A stretch of DNA of 64,000 bases from Zymobacter sp047495495 (GCF_047495495.1 NZ_CP179930.1:310001-374000); one strand, 5' to 3'. Shown: positions 48,097 through 56,988, counted from the first letter of the stretch. Program-made: numbers and translations. Notes: generated by a model not told the origin, from the sequence alone.

Positions 48097-48357
48097 ATGG
48101 CCGAAGACAAAAAGCCCCGTACGCTTACCGGCAAGGTAGTAAGCGACAAGATGGACAAGTCCATCGTCGTGATGATCGAGCGTAGCGAACGTCACCCGAT
48201 TTACGGTAAATACGTCAAGCGCTCCACCAAGCTGCAGGCTCATGACGAAAACAGTCAGGCGAAACTTGGTGATACGGTGTCCATCGCGGAATGCCGTCCG
48301 ATCTCCAAGAACAAATCCTGGTCACTGGTAGAAGTGATCGAACGGGCGAAGGGTTAA
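48097..48357 (+). CDS. rpsQ: 30S ribosomal protein S17
   Basis: S17 binds the 5' domain of 16S rRNA early in assembly. 86 residues with an OB fold: TLTGKVVSDKMDKSIVV, HPIYGKYVKRSTKLQAHDE and GDTVSIAECRPISKNKSW. One base after rpmC; last gene of the S10 operon proper. Confidence 0.98.
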   Translation: MAEDKKPRTLTGKVVSDKMDKSIVVMIERSERHPIYGKYVKRSTKLQAHDENSQAKLGDTVSIAECRPISKNKSWSLVEVIERAKG

Positions 48358-48399
48358 TCCCGTCTGCCAGTGCAGTCAGTTTAGGTTTGGAGAAAACCG

Positions 48400-48771
48400 A
48401 TGATTCAGACGCAAACAATGCTGGATGTCGCTGACAACAGCGGTGCGCGCCGAGTTATGTGTATTAAGGTTCTCGGTGGTTCGCATCGTCGCTATGCGCG
48501 AATTGGCGACATCATCAAAGTGACGGTCAAGGAAGCTATTCCGCGCGGTCGTGTCAAGAAAGGTCAGGTCCTGAAAGCGGTCGTGGTCCGTACCCGTAGT
48601 GGCGTACGTCGCCCCGACGGTTCGCTGATCCGTTTCGACGGCAATGCAGCGGTGTTGTTGAACAACACCAACGAACAGCCGGTCGGCACTCGTATTTTTG
48701 GGCCGGTGACTCGCGAACTTCGTAACGAGAAGTTTATGCGAATCATTTCCTTGGCGCCCGAAGTGCTGTAA
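48400..48771 (+). CDS. rplN: 50S ribosomal protein L14
   Basis: L14 lies at the subunit interface and is the target of the silencing factor RsfS. 123 residues, MIQTQTMLDVADNSGARRV at the N-terminus, VKEAIPRGRVKKGQVLKAVVV in the middle, and FGPVTRELRNEKFMRIISLA at the end, in shorter pieces. First gene of the spc operon, 42 bases after rpsQ. Confidence 0.98.
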   Translation: MIQTQTMLDVADNSGARRVMCIKVLGGSHRRYARIGDIIKVTVKEAIPRGRVKKGQVLKAVVVRTRSGVRRPDGSLIRFDGNAAVLLNNTNEQPVGTRIFGPVTRELRNEKFMRIISLAPEVL

Positions 48772-48786
48772 GGAGCGAAACGGACA

Positions 48787-49104
48787 ATGCGCAAGATCAA
48801 GACTCAAGACGAAGTTATCGTCATCGCCGGCAAGGACAAGGGCAAGCGCGGAACCGTTCAACGTGTTCTGAAAGACGGCAAATTCGTCGTCGCTGGTGTG
48901 AACGTTGTTAAGCGTCACACTAAGCCCAACCCGATGCTGGGCACCCAGGGTGGTATCGTTGAGCGTGAGGCTCCGATTCACGAGTCCAACGTCGCAATCT
49001 TCAACCAGGAAACCGGCAAGGCTGATCGCGTTGGCTTCCAGGTCAAAGAAGACGGTACCAAGGTCCGTATCTACAAGTCGACTCAAAAGCAGATCGACGC
49101 CTAA
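48787..49104 (+). CDS. rplX: 50S ribosomal protein L24
   Basis: L24 is one of the two proteins that start 50S assembly. 105 residues; KOW motif DEVIVIAGKDKGKRGTVQRV near the N-terminus, then VVKRHTKPNPMLGTQGGIVE. GGAG lies upstream of the ATG; rplE starts 18 bases after its stop. Confidence 0.97.
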   Translation: MRKIKTQDEVIVIAGKDKGKRGTVQRVLKDGKFVVAGVNVVKRHTKPNPMLGTQGGIVEREAPIHESNVAIFNQETGKADRVGFQVKEDGTKVRIYKSTQKQIDA

Positions 49105-49122
49105 CGTGAGTCGGGTGGGACA

Positions 49123-49662
49123 ATGGCGAATTTGAAAGAGCAGTTCAAGAACGAGGTTGTAGCCAAACTGACAGAACAGTTTGGCTATGCCAACGTAATG
49201 CAGATGCCCAAGATCACCAAGGTGACTCTGAACATGGGTGTCGGTGAAGCGACCAGCGACAAGAAACTGATCGACTTTGCTACCGCGGATCTCGAGAAGC
49301 TGTCAGGGCAGAAACCTGTCGTGACTAAAGCACGTAAATCCGTTGCTGGCTTCAAAGTCCGTGAAGGCTGGCCGATCGGTGTTAAGGTAACCCTGCGTGG
49401 CGAACGCATGTGGGAATTCCTTGATCGCCTGGTCAACATTGCGATCCCGCGTATCCGCGATTTCCGTGGTCTGAACCCGAAATCTTTTGACGGTCGCGGC
49501 AACTATTCGATGGGAGTGCGTGAACAGATCATCTTCCCCGAGATCGAATATGATAAGATTGATCGCATCCGCGGTTTGGATATCACGATTACCACTACCG
49601 CCAACACTGACGAGGAAGGTCGTGCGCTCCTGAGCGCTCTGAACTTCCCGTTCAAGAAATAA
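49123..49662 (+). CDS. rplE: 50S ribosomal protein L5
   Basis: L5 binds 5S rRNA and contacts P-site tRNA and S13. 179 residues: KITKVTLNMGVGEA, ITGQKP-type text (LSGQKPVVTKARKS), FKVREGWPIGVKVTLRG and RGLDITITTTANTDEEGRALL. It begins 18 bases after rplX. In E. coli S8 represses the spc operon near this start. Confidence 0.98.
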   Translation: MANLKEQFKNEVVAKLTEQFGYANVMQMPKITKVTLNMGVGEATSDKKLIDFATADLEKLSGQKPVVTKARKSVAGFKVREGWPIGVKVTLRGERMWEFLDRLVNIAIPRIRDFRGLNPKSFDGRGNYSMGVREQIIFPEIEYDKIDRIRGLDITITTTANTDEEGRALLSALNFPFKK

Positions 49663-49671
49663 GGTCGGACA

Positions 49672-49977
49672 ATGGCTAAGAAAAGTATGGTTGAGCGTGA
49701 GCTTAAACGTGCGCGCCTAGCTGAAAAATATGCCGCGCGTCGTGCTGAGCTCAAAGCAATCATCCAGAGTGTTGATGCGTCTGATGAAGATCGCTTCGAT
49801 GCACAGCTCAAACTGCAGTCCCTGCCGCGTGACTCCAGCCCGGTACGTCAGCGTAAACGCTGCCGTATCACAGGCCGTCCCCATGGCTATTACAACAAGT
49901 TTGGCCTGGGTCGTAACAAGCTGCGTGAAGCCGCAATGCGCGGTGACATCCCCGGCTTGACCAAGGCAAGCTGGTAA
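49672..49977 (+). CDS. rpsN: 30S ribosomal protein S14
   Basis: S14 completes the small-subunit head. 101 residues, the longer zinc-free form: no CxxC pairs; RCRITGRPHGYYNKFGLGRNK is the conserved end, in two parts. Ten bases after rplE, with GGTCGG as a weak ribosome-binding site. Confidence 0.97.
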   Translation: MAKKSMVERELKRARLAEKYAARRAELKAIIQSVDASDEDRFDAQLKLQSLPRDSSPVRQRKRCRITGRPHGYYNKFGLGRNKLREAAMRGDIPGLTKASW

Positions 49978-50000
49978 CCGCGTACACAGGAGTGCGATAA

Positions 50001-50393
50001 ATGAGCATGCAAGACACTCTGGCGGATATGCTTACGCGTATTCGCAATGCGCAGCAGGCTACCAAGGCGACGGTTTCTATTCCGTCGTCTAAGATCAAGG
50101 TTCAGGTAGCGCGCGTACTGAAAGAAGAAGGTTACATTGCGGACTTCGCTGTCGAAGGTGACAAGCAGCCGCAGCTGAATGTGACTCTTAAGTATTTCGA
50201 AGGCAAACCGGTCATCGAACACCTGCAACGCGTATCCAAGCCTTCTCTGCGCATCTACAAGGGCAAGGATGAACTTCCCGAGGTTGCAGATGGTTTGGGT
50301 GTGGCGATCATTTCCACCTCCAAGGGCGTAATGACCGACCGCGCTGCACGTCAAGCTGGCGTCGGCGGTGAAGTCATCTGCACCGTATTCTAG
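50001..50393 (+). CDS. rpsH: 30S ribosomal protein S8
   Basis: S8 binds the central domain of 16S rRNA and is the usual repressor of the spc operon. 130 residues: MSMQDTLADMLTRIRNAQQA and the C-terminal GVAIISTSKGVMTDRAAR and GGEVICTVF motifs. AGGAG lies ten bases upstream of the ATG. Confidence 0.98.
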   Translation: MSMQDTLADMLTRIRNAQQATKATVSIPSSKIKVQVARVLKEEGYIADFAVEGDKQPQLNVTLKYFEGKPVIEHLQRVSKPSLRIYKGKDELPEVADGLGVAIISTSKGVMTDRAARQAGVGGEVICTVF

Positions 50394-50402
50394 GAGCGAG
50401 AA

Positions 50403-50933
50403 ATGTCCAGGATCGCAAAATACCCGGTAACGCTGCCAAGCGGCGTCGAAGCCAAGCTCAACGACCAGGTTCTGACTGTCAAAGGCAGCCAGGGTCAACT
50501 TGAGCTGACCATCCATCCCGACGTTGTCGTGAGCCAGGAAGAAGGCAAACTGACCTTCGCTCCGAGCGAAACGGCAAAAAACTGGGCTATGGCTGGTACC
50601 ACCCGTGCGCTTGCTAACAACATGGTCATCGGTGTAACCGAAGGGTTCACTCGTACACTGGAAATCACCGGTGTCGGTTACCGTGCACAAGCAAGTGGCA
50701 AAACCATCAACCTCACGCTGGGTTTCTCTCACCCTGTCGAGTATGCACTGCCTGAAGGTGTTACTGCGGAAACTCCGAAGAACACCACGATCGTGCTGAA
50801 AAGCGCTGACAAGCAGCGTCTCGGCCAGGTGGCGGCTGAAATTCGTGCCTTCCGTCCGCCGGAGCCTTATAAAGGCAAAGGTGTACGTTACGGTGACGAG
50901 CAAGTCCGTCGTAAAGAAGCCAAGAAGAAGTAA
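50403..50933 (+). CDS. rplF: 50S ribosomal protein L6
   Basis: L6 is near the factor-binding site, next to the sarcin-ricin loop. 176 residues in two similar domains; MSRIAKYPVTLPSGVEAK at the N-terminus and the signature PEPYKGKGVRYGDE near the C-terminus. Ten bases after rpsH. Confidence 0.98.
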   Translation: MSRIAKYPVTLPSGVEAKLNDQVLTVKGSQGQLELTIHPDVVVSQEEGKLTFAPSETAKNWAMAGTTRALANNMVIGVTEGFTRTLEITGVGYRAQASGKTINLTLGFSHPVEYALPEGVTAETPKNTTIVLKSADKQRLGQVAAEIRAFRPPEPYKGKGVRYGDEQVRRKEAKKK

Positions 50934-50942
50934 GGCAGGGTT

Positions 50943-51293
50943 ATGAACGCGAAGAAAGAAAGTCGTCTCCGTCGTGCCCGCCGCGCGCGCGCGAAAATTC
51001 GCGAGCTGGGCGTCGAGCGTCTGTGCGTCAACCGCACCCCGCGCCATATCTATGCGCAGATTATTTCTGCGGACGGTGGGCGTGTTCTCGTCAGCGCTTC
51101 GACGCTGGACAAATCGCTGCGTGAAGGTGCCACTGGCAACGTCGATGCAGCGACCAAAGTCGGCGCACTGCTGGCCGAGCGTGCCAAGGAAGCAGGTATT
51201 TCCCAGGTAGCCTTTGACCGCTCCGGGTTCAAGTACCACGGTCGAGTCAAAGCGCTGGCTGATGCTGCGCGCGAAGGCGGCCTGAAATTCTAA
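50943..51293 (+). CDS. rplR: 50S ribosomal protein L18
   Basis: L18 carries 5S rRNA into the central protuberance together with L5. 116 residues: arginine-rich N-terminus (KKESRLRRARRARAKIRELG) and the conserved end FDRSGFKYHGRVKALADAAR, in agreement with the family length. Ten bases after rplF. Confidence 0.97.
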   Translation: MNAKKESRLRRARRARAKIRELGVERLCVNRTPRHIYAQIISADGGRVLVSASTLDKSLREGATGNVDAATKVGALLAERAKEAGISQVAFDRSGFKYHGRVKALADAAREGGLKF

Positions 51294-51304
51294 AGGGTGA
51301 CACG

Positions 51305-51808
51305 ATGGCGAATAACGAACAGAAAGGCAGCGGTGATCTGCAAGAGAAGTTGGTGCAGATTAACCGCGTCGCCAAAGTGGTCAAAGGTGGCCGTATTTTC
51401 GGTTTCACTGCTCTGACCGTTGTTGGCGATGGCAAAGGGCGCGTCGGCTTTGGCCGCGGCAAGGCACGTGAAGTGCCGGTCGCTATCCAGAAGGCTATGG
51501 ATCAGGCGCACCGCAACATGATCAAAGTCGAGCTGAAAGGTAACACGCTGCAGTATCCGGTGCGTGCAAACCACGGGGCGTCCAAGATCTTCATGCAGCC
51601 TGCATCCGAAGGTACGGGTATTATCGCCGGTGGTGCGATGCGCTCTGTACTGGAGCTGGCAGGTGTTCAGGACGTTCTGGCTAAGTGCTACGGCTCGACC
51701 AACCCGGTCAACGTTGTACGTGCAACCATCAAGGGTCTCGCTTCCATGCGTTCCCCTGAAGATGTTGCTGCCAAACGTGGCCTCTCCGTCGCACAAATCA
51801 CGGGGTAA
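51305..51808 (+). CDS. rpsE: 30S ribosomal protein S5
   Basis: S5 joins the head and body and affects decoding accuracy. 167 residues: dsRBD-like N-terminal part with VVKGGRIFGFTALTVVGDG and GRVGFGRGKAREVP, then the S5 C-domain GGAMRSVLELAGVQDVLAK. The spectinomycin loop (around VAKVVKGGR) looks normal. Confidence 0.98.
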   Translation: MANNEQKGSGDLQEKLVQINRVAKVVKGGRIFGFTALTVVGDGKGRVGFGRGKAREVPVAIQKAMDQAHRNMIKVELKGNTLQYPVRANHGASKIFMQPASEGTGIIAGGAMRSVLELAGVQDVLAKCYGSTNPVNVVRATIKGLASMRSPEDVAAKRGLSVAQITG

Positions 51809-51813
51809 CTACG

Positions 51814-51996
51814 ATGTCAGCCAAGATCAAAGTGACTCAAGTTCGCAGTGCCATCGGCACAGGCAAAAAACACCAGGCTACCGTGCGTGGCCTGGGCCTG
51901 CGTCGCATCGGCCATACGGTTGAACTGGAAGACACCCCGGCCGTTCGCGGCATGATTAACAAGGTTAACTACCTTGTTCGAGTCGAGGGAGAGTAA
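51814..51996 (+). CDS. rpmD: 50S ribosomal protein L30
   Basis: A 60-residue protein of the large subunit: KIKVTQVRSAIGTGKKHQAT and GLGLRRIGHTVELEDTPAVRG, in pieces, identify bacterial short-form L30. Five bases after rpsE and three before rplO. Confidence 0.97.
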   Translation: MSAKIKVTQVRSAIGTGKKHQATVRGLGLRRIGHTVELEDTPAVRGMINKVNYLVRVEGE

Positions 51997-51999
51997 TCC

Positions 52000-52434
52000 A
52001 TGAAACTGAATACATTGCGTCCTGCAGCGGGCGCCAAGCACGCTGAAAAACGCGTTGGCCGTGGTATCGGTTCTGGCCTTGGCAAGACCGGTGGCCGTGG
52101 TCACAAAGGTCTGAAAGCCCGTTCTGGCGGTAGCGTCAAACCGGGTTTCGAAGGTGGTCAGATGCCTTTGCAGCGTCGTCTGCCGAAGTTCGGTTTTACA
52201 TCTGCAAAATCTTTGGTCTCTGAAGAGGTTCGCCTCTCCGAGCTGGCCAAAGTCAACGCTGATGTTATCGATCTGGCCGCGCTGAAACAGGCTAACGTGA
52301 TCAAAGATGACACGCGCTTTGCCAAAATTGTTCTCTCTGGTGAGCTGGACAAGGCTGTCACCATTCGTGGCCTCAAAGTCACGAAAGGCGCACGCAGTGC
52401 CATTGAAAACGCTGGCGGCAAGGTAGAGGACTAA
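52000..52434 (+). CDS. rplO: 50S ribosomal protein L15
   Basis: L15 has a long glycine/arginine-rich extension that penetrates 23S rRNA: VGRGIGSGLGKTGGRGHKG near residues 23-41. 144 residues. The stop directly abuts the secY ATG, so secY translation probably depends on it. Confidence 0.98.
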   Translation: MKLNTLRPAAGAKHAEKRVGRGIGSGLGKTGGRGHKGLKARSGGSVKPGFEGGQMPLQRRLPKFGFTSAKSLVSEEVRLSELAKVNADVIDLAALKQANVIKDDTRFAKIVLSGELDKAVTIRGLKVTKGARSAIENAGGKVED

Positions 52435-53751
52435 ATGGCTAAGTCAGGAAACGTACCGGCAAGCTCTGGAGGTGGCTTCGCAGAACTGCGTTCTCGCCTT
52501 CTCTTCGTGCTGCTCGCGATCGTGGTGTATCGTATCGGTGCCCATGTTCCGGTGCCCGGTATCGATTCTGGCCAGCTCGCTGTTCTTTTTAATGCCAACG
52601 GTGGCACCATCCTGGGCATGTTCAACATGTTCTCGGGTGGTGCCCTCGAGCGAATGAGTGTATTCGCACTTGGTATCATGCCGTATATCTCCGCGTCGAT
52701 CATCATGCAGCTGATGACAGTCGTTTCTCCTTCACTTGAGCAGTTGAAGAAAGAAGGCGAAGCTGGCCGGCGCAAGATCACACAATACACGCGTTATGCA
52801 ACGCTTGTACTCGCAGTGATTCAAGCTGTCGGCATGTCAGTGGGGTTGGTCGGAGGCGGGGCAGCTCAAGGTAGCGCAACGTTCTATCTTATTACCGTTT
52901 CGACATTTGTCGCAGGTGCCATGTTCTTGATGTGGCTAGGCGAGCAGGTTACCGAAAAAGGGATTGGCAATGGTATTTCGCTGATCATCTTTGCAGGTAT
53001 CGTTGCAAGTCTGCCTCAAATCATCAGCAATGCATCTACCGCAGCAAATAATGGCAATAGCAGTGTGAATGGTGCTCTGTCCCTGTTGGGTATGGGCCTC
53101 CTAGCACTGATCACCGTTGCCTTTGTTGTCTTCATTGAGCGTGGTCAGCGTCGCATTAAAGTGACCTATCCGCGTCGTCAGGTTGGCAACAAAATGTATG
53201 CGGGGCAGAACAGCTACCTGCCTATGAAGGTAAACATGGCCGGGGTTATCCCAGCCATCTTCGCGCAGAGTATCCTGTTGTTCATGGGGTCTGTTGCTCA
53301 GTGGCTGAGCAATAGCAATCGCTTCCACTGGATGAACACTGTCAGTGAAGCGTTGAAACCTGGCGCCACACTTTATGTGTTGCTCTTTACTGCAGCCGTA
53401 GTATTCTTCTGTTTCTTCTACACCGCTCTTGTGTTCAATCCCAAGGACGTTGCAGACAATCTGAAGAAATCCGGTGCATTTCTGCCAGGTATCCGTCCCG
53501 GTGAACAGACTGCTCGCTATGTCGACAAGGTAATGACCCGTCTGACGCTATTCGGGGCGGCATATATTGCCTTTGTATCACTGTTGCCCCAGCTATTGGC
53601 AGCTTTGACTGGCGTATCTGTCCAGCTAGGTGGTACCTCTGTATTGATCGTGGTTGTTGTCGTCATGGACTTCATGTCCCAGGTTCAAGCTCAACTGATG
53701 TCCAATCAGTATGAATCTGTGATGAAGAAGGCCAACCTCAAAGGCCATTGA
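52435..53751 (+). CDS. secY: Preprotein translocase subunit SecY
   Basis: SecY is the pore of the Sec export channel in the inner membrane. 438 residues with ten membrane segments; the plug and first segments (RIGAHVPVPGID), NMFSGGALERMSVFALGIMPYI, EKGIGNGISLIIFAGI and the cytoplasmic loop YTALVFNPKDVADNLKKSGAF are conserved, in pieces. It starts immediately after the rplO stop with no ribosome-binding site of its own beyond GTAGAGGA in rplO. Confidence 0.98.
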   Translation: MAKSGNVPASSGGGFAELRSRLLFVLLAIVVYRIGAHVPVPGIDSGQLAVLFNANGGTILGMFNMFSGGALERMSVFALGIMPYISASIIMQLMTVVSPSLEQLKKEGEAGRRKITQYTRYATLVLAVIQAVGMSVGLVGGGAAQGSATFYLITVSTFVAGAMFLMWLGEQVTEKGIGNGISLIIFAGIVASLPQIISNASTAANNGNSSVNGALSLLGMGLLALITVAFVVFIERGQRRIKVTYPRRQVGNKMYAGQNSYLPMKVNMAGVIPAIFAQSILLFMGSVAQWLSNSNRFHWMNTVSEALKPGATLYVLLFTAAVVFFCFFYTALVFNPKDVADNLKKSGAFLPGIRPGEQTARYVDKVMTRLTLFGAAYIAFVSLLPQLLAALTGVSVQLGGTSVLIVVVVVMDFMSQVQAQLMSNQYESVMKKANLKGH

Positions 53752-53800
53752 TCGCAGCTGCATCATCCGATGATGCGCCACGAGAGAATTGGAGTGAACG

Positions 53801-53914
53801 ATGAAAGTTCGAGCTTCCGTTAAAAAGATCTGCCGTAACTGCAAGATCATACGGCGTCGTGGTGCAGTACGTGTTATTTGTACTGAACCGCGTCACAAAC
53901 AGCGCCAAGGCTGA
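53801..53914 (+). CDS. rpmJ: 50S ribosomal protein L36
   Basis: A very short gene of 37 codons starting MKVRASVKKICRNCKIIRRR, ten bases after a TTGGAG-type ribosome-binding site. Cysteines at 11, 14 and 27 with histidine 32 form the CCCH zinc site, so this is the zinc-binding (C+) form of L36. It is the usual last gene of the spc operon, between secY and rpsM. Confidence 0.97.
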   Translation: MKVRASVKKICRNCKIIRRRGAVRVICTEPRHKQRQG

Positions 53915-53953
53915 TTCCCAGTCTTGCACTGTAAGCAACGTTGGTGCGGTATG

Positions 53954-53987
53954 CCTCTTGTCTCCTTAGTGGGATAAGAGGTATACT
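53954..53987 (+). promoter_or_regulatory. Alpha-operon promoter overlapped by a dyad
   Basis: TTGTCT (53958-53963), 18 bases, TATACT (53982-53987). An inverted repeat, CCTCTTGTCTC at 53954-53964 against GTGGGATAAGAGG ending at 53981, covers the -35 and spacer and stops at the -10. S4 typically represses the alpha operon at the mRNA leader that follows (53990-54044). Confidence 0.5.
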
Positions 53988-54044
53988 ATTGCGCCTTTTT
54001 GTAGATAACCAATCGAGCAAGCCGCTCAATTTCGGAGTAAGCTG

Positions 54045-54401
54045 ATGGCCCGTATTGCAGGCGTCAATATCCCGGACAACAAGCATGCGGCGATCTCGCT
54101 GACCTATATCTATGGTGTCGGCCGTACGCGCGCTCAAGAAATCTGCGCTGCTGCAGAGATCGAACCGACTGCAAAAATCGGTGACCTCTCTGCTGAGCAG
54201 ATCGATGGACTGCGTGCAGAAGTAGGCAAGTACACCGTGGAAGGCGACCTTCGTCGTGAGATTACGCTGAACATCAAGCGTCTCATGGATCTGGGTTGCT
54301 ACCGTGGTCTGCGCCATCGTCGTGGTCTTCCGCTGCGTGGTCAGCGTACTAAGACCAACGCGCGTACCCGTAAAGGGCCGCGTAAACCGATTCGCAAATA
54401 A
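54045..54401 (+). CDS. rpsM: 30S ribosomal protein S13
   Basis: S13 bridges the head of the small subunit to L5 and contacts P-site tRNA. 118 residues: MARIAGVNIPDNKHAAISLT, IYGVGRTRAQEIC and the basic end RGQRTKTNARTRKGPRKPIRK in pieces. First gene of the alpha operon; 131 bases separate it from rpmJ, consistent with its own promoter. Confidence 0.98.
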   Translation: MARIAGVNIPDNKHAAISLTYIYGVGRTRAQEICAAAEIEPTAKIGDLSAEQIDGLRAEVGKYTVEGDLRREITLNIKRLMDLGCYRGLRHRRGLPLRGQRTKTNARTRKGPRKPIRK

Positions 54402-54438
54402 CGCTCATTAGTGCGTTATACATCAGGATACAACCAAC

Positions 54439-54825
54439 ATGGCTAACCCGCGTAATAACCGTAAAAAGGTTAAAAAGCAGGTAGTGGACGCTGTTGCGCA
54501 CATCCATGCCTCTTTTAACAACACGATCGTGACGATCACAGACCGCCAGGGCAATGCTCTGTCTTGGGCAACCGCCGGTGGTTCGGGTTTTCGTGGTTCT
54601 CGTAAGAGCACCCCGTTCGCAGCTCAAGTAGCAAGCGAACGTGCAGCAAATGCTGCAGCCGAGTATGGTGTGAAAAACGTCGACGTTCTGGTCAAGGGTC
54701 CTGGCCCGGGCCGTGAATCTGCTGTGCGTGCTCTTAACGCCGCCGGCTTCCGTGTGCAGAGCATTACTGACGCGACGCCCATTCCTCACAATGGCTGCCG
54801 TCCGCCGAAAAAACGCCGCGTGTAA
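54439..54825 (+). CDS. rpsK: 30S ribosomal protein S11
   Basis: S11 lies in the platform near E-site mRNA. 128 residues: HIHASFNNTIVTITDRQGN, the segment STPFAAQVASERAA and the end PIPHNGCRPPKKRRV. The asparagine-glycine pair there is a known isoaspartate site in E. coli. Confidence 0.98.
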   Translation: MANPRNNRKKVKKQVVDAVAHIHASFNNTIVTITDRQGNALSWATAGGSGFRGSRKSTPFAAQVASERAANAAAEYGVKNVDVLVKGPGPGRESAVRALNAAGFRVQSITDATPIPHNGCRPPKKRRV

Positions 54826-54837
54826 GGAGACAGATTC

Positions 54838-55458
54838 ATGGCACGTTATATCGGACCAAAATGTAAGCTGTCCCGCCGTGAAGGAACGGATCTGTTCCTG
54901 AAAAGCGGTGCTACAGCGTTTGAGAAAAAGTGCAAGGCCGAGCAGATCCCGGGCCAGCACGGCCAGCGTCGTCAGCGTCTTTCCGACTATGGCACTCAGC
55001 TGCGTGAAAAACAGAAAGTCCGTCGTATGTACGGCGTTCTGGAAAAACAGTTCCGCAACTACTACAAGAAGGCCGCTAGCCATAAAGGTGCTACCGGTGA
55101 AGTTCTTCTTCAGTTGCTGGAAAGCCGCCTGGACAACGTTGTCTACCGCATGGGCTTCGGCTCTACCCGCGCTGAAGCACGTCAGCTGGTAAGCCACAAG
55201 GCTATCGCTGTCAACGGTCGTACCGTCAACATCGCTTCTTACAAAGTGGTTGCAGGCGACGTGATTACCGTGCGTGAACCGGCTAAGAAACAGGAACGCA
55301 TTCAGAATGCCCTGTCTCTGGCTGCGAATCGCGGTGATGTTTCCTGGATCGATGTTGATGCCAAGAAGATGGAAGGCACGTTCAAAGCCGCTCCTGAGCG
55401 TAGCGACCTGTCCGCTGACATCAACGAAAACCTGATCGTCGAGCTATACTCGAAATAA
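54838..55458 (+). CDS. rpsD: 30S ribosomal protein S4
   Basis: S4 starts 16S assembly, affects fidelity and represses the alpha operon. 206 residues: MARYIGPKCKLSRREGTDL, KQKVRRMYGVLEKQF, and an S4 RNA-binding domain from about 93 (RLDNVVYRMGFGSTRAEARQL). AAGGAG lies eight bases before the ATG. rpoA follows after 61 bases. Confidence 0.98.
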   Translation: MARYIGPKCKLSRREGTDLFLKSGATAFEKKCKAEQIPGQHGQRRQRLSDYGTQLREKQKVRRMYGVLEKQFRNYYKKAASHKGATGEVLLQLLESRLDNVVYRMGFGSTRAEARQLVSHKAIAVNGRTVNIASYKVVAGDVITVREPAKKQERIQNALSLAANRGDVSWIDVDAKKMEGTFKAAPERSDLSADINENLIVELYSK

Positions 55459-55519
55459 TCCTTGAACTTCTTGTTTGTAGGGACTTCGAGTATTCGTTTG
55501 GCAGCCTAAAGGTGTTCTT

Positions 55520-56518
55520 ATGCAGCGTTCAGTGACAGAGTTTCTCCGTCCTCGCGATATCAAGGTCGAAGAAGTCAGCGCTAATCACGCACGGATCGTG
55601 CTCGAGCCGTTCGAGCGCGGCTTCGGCCATACCCTGGGGAACGCTCTGCGTCGTATCCTTCTTTCTTCTATGCCGGGCTGTGCTGTAGTCGAGGCTGAAA
55701 TTGAAGGTGTCGAGCATGAGTACAGCGCCATTGAAGGCATTCAGGAAGATGTTATTGAGATCCTCCTGAATCTCAAGGACGTGTCCATCAAGATGCATGG
55801 ACGCGACGATGCTGAGCTGGCGCTGAACAAGCAGGGTCCTGGTGTCGTGACTGCCGGTGATATCGCCGTAGGTCATGACGTCGAGATCGTCAACCCGGAT
55901 CATGTCATCGCTCACTTGAACGATGGCAGTGCGCTCAATATGAAGCTCCGCGTTATGCGCGGACGTGGCTACGAGCCGGCAGATGTTCGCAAACAGGCGG
56001 ATGACGAAACCCGTCCGATCGGTCGTCTCCAGCTGGATGCTACCTTCAGCCCGGTGCGTCGCGTTGCCTATTCCGTTGAGTCTGCGCGTGTCGAGCAGCG
56101 TACCGACCTCGACAAGCTCGTGATCGATCTGGAAACAGATGGCACTCTGGATCCCGAAGAGGCGATCCGCCGCTCCGCAACGATCCTGCAGGAGCAGCTT
56201 GGTGCCTTTGTTGATCTGGAAGCCGACAAAGAGCAGGAAGTCGAAGAGGAAGAGGATCAGATCGATCCGATTCTGCTCCGTCCCGTAGATGATCTTGAGT
56301 TGACCGTTCGTAGTGCAAACTGCCTCAAGGCCGAAAATATCTATTACATCGGCGATCTGATTCAGCGCACTGAAGTTGAGCTGTTGAAAACGCCGAACCT
56401 GGGTAAAAAATCCTTGAATGAAATCAAGGACGTCCTTGAAGCACGTGGTCTTGCGCTTGGCACTCGGCTGGATAGCTGGCCGCCTGCAAGCCTCAAAGAC
56501 GACAAGGCCTCTGCCTGA
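55520..56518 (+). CDS. rpoA: DNA-directed RNA polymerase subunit alpha
   Basis: Alpha dimerises to start polymerase assembly; its C-terminal domain binds UP elements and activators. 332 residues: the N-terminal domain (1-235) has GFGHTLGNALRRILLSSMPG; an acidic linker (EQEVEEEEDQID) leads to the C-terminal domain with LTVRSANCLKAENI, whose arginine corresponds to the DNA-contacting R265 of E. coli, and TPNLGKKSLNEIKDVL. With rpoB and rpoC, the whole core enzyme except omega is encoded here. Confidence 0.99.
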   Translation: MQRSVTEFLRPRDIKVEEVSANHARIVLEPFERGFGHTLGNALRRILLSSMPGCAVVEAEIEGVEHEYSAIEGIQEDVIEILLNLKDVSIKMHGRDDAELALNKQGPGVVTAGDIAVGHDVEIVNPDHVIAHLNDGSALNMKLRVMRGRGYEPADVRKQADDETRPIGRLQLDATFSPVRRVAYSVESARVEQRTDLDKLVIDLETDGTLDPEEAIRRSATILQEQLGAFVDLEADKEQEVEEEEDQIDPILLRPVDDLELTVRSANCLKAENIYYIGDLIQRTEVELLKTPNLGKKSLNEIKDVLEARGLALGTRLDSWPPASLKDDKASA

Positions 56519-56559
56519 AACGGCTGACTCGAGTCCAAGATTGGTAAGGAATTACAACC

Positions 56560-56943
56560 ATGCGTCATCGTAAGAGTGGTCGTCAGCTCAATCGTAATGC
56601 TTCGCACCGCCACGCCATGTTCAAAAATATGAGCGTGTCTCTGGTCGAGCACGAAATCATCAAGACTACCCTGCCGAAAGCCAAGGAACTGCGTCGTCAT
56701 ATCGAGCCGCTGATCACCCTGGCTAAAAACGACAGCGTTGCAAACCGTCGTCTGGCATTCAGCCGTACGCGTTCTGACGCTGCTGTTGGCAAGCTCTTCT
56801 CCGAGCTGGGTAAACGTTATGCAAACCGTCCGGGTGGCTACGTTCGCATCCTGAAATGCGGTTTCCGTCGTGGTGACAATGCTCCGATGGCATACGTTGA
56901 GCTTGTTGATCGTCCCGTTGCAGAAGCAGCTGGCGAAGAATAA
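56560..56943 (+). CDS. rplQ: 50S ribosomal protein L17
   Basis: L17 sits near the tunnel exit. 127 residues: MRHRKSGRQLNRNASHRHAM and KELRRHIEPLITLAK, then GGYVRILKCGFRRGDNAPMAYVEL in parts. Last gene of the alpha operon, followed by a terminator. Confidence 0.98.
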   Translation: MRHRKSGRQLNRNASHRHAMFKNMSVSLVEHEIIKTTLPKAKELRRHIEPLITLAKNDSVANRRLAFSRTRSDAAVGKLFSELGKRYANRPGGYVRILKCGFRRGDNAPMAYVELVDRPVAEAAGEE

Positions 56944-56988
56944 GCACGATCCGGTAACTGCAGCCTAGTCTGTAGGTATCGTGGAACG

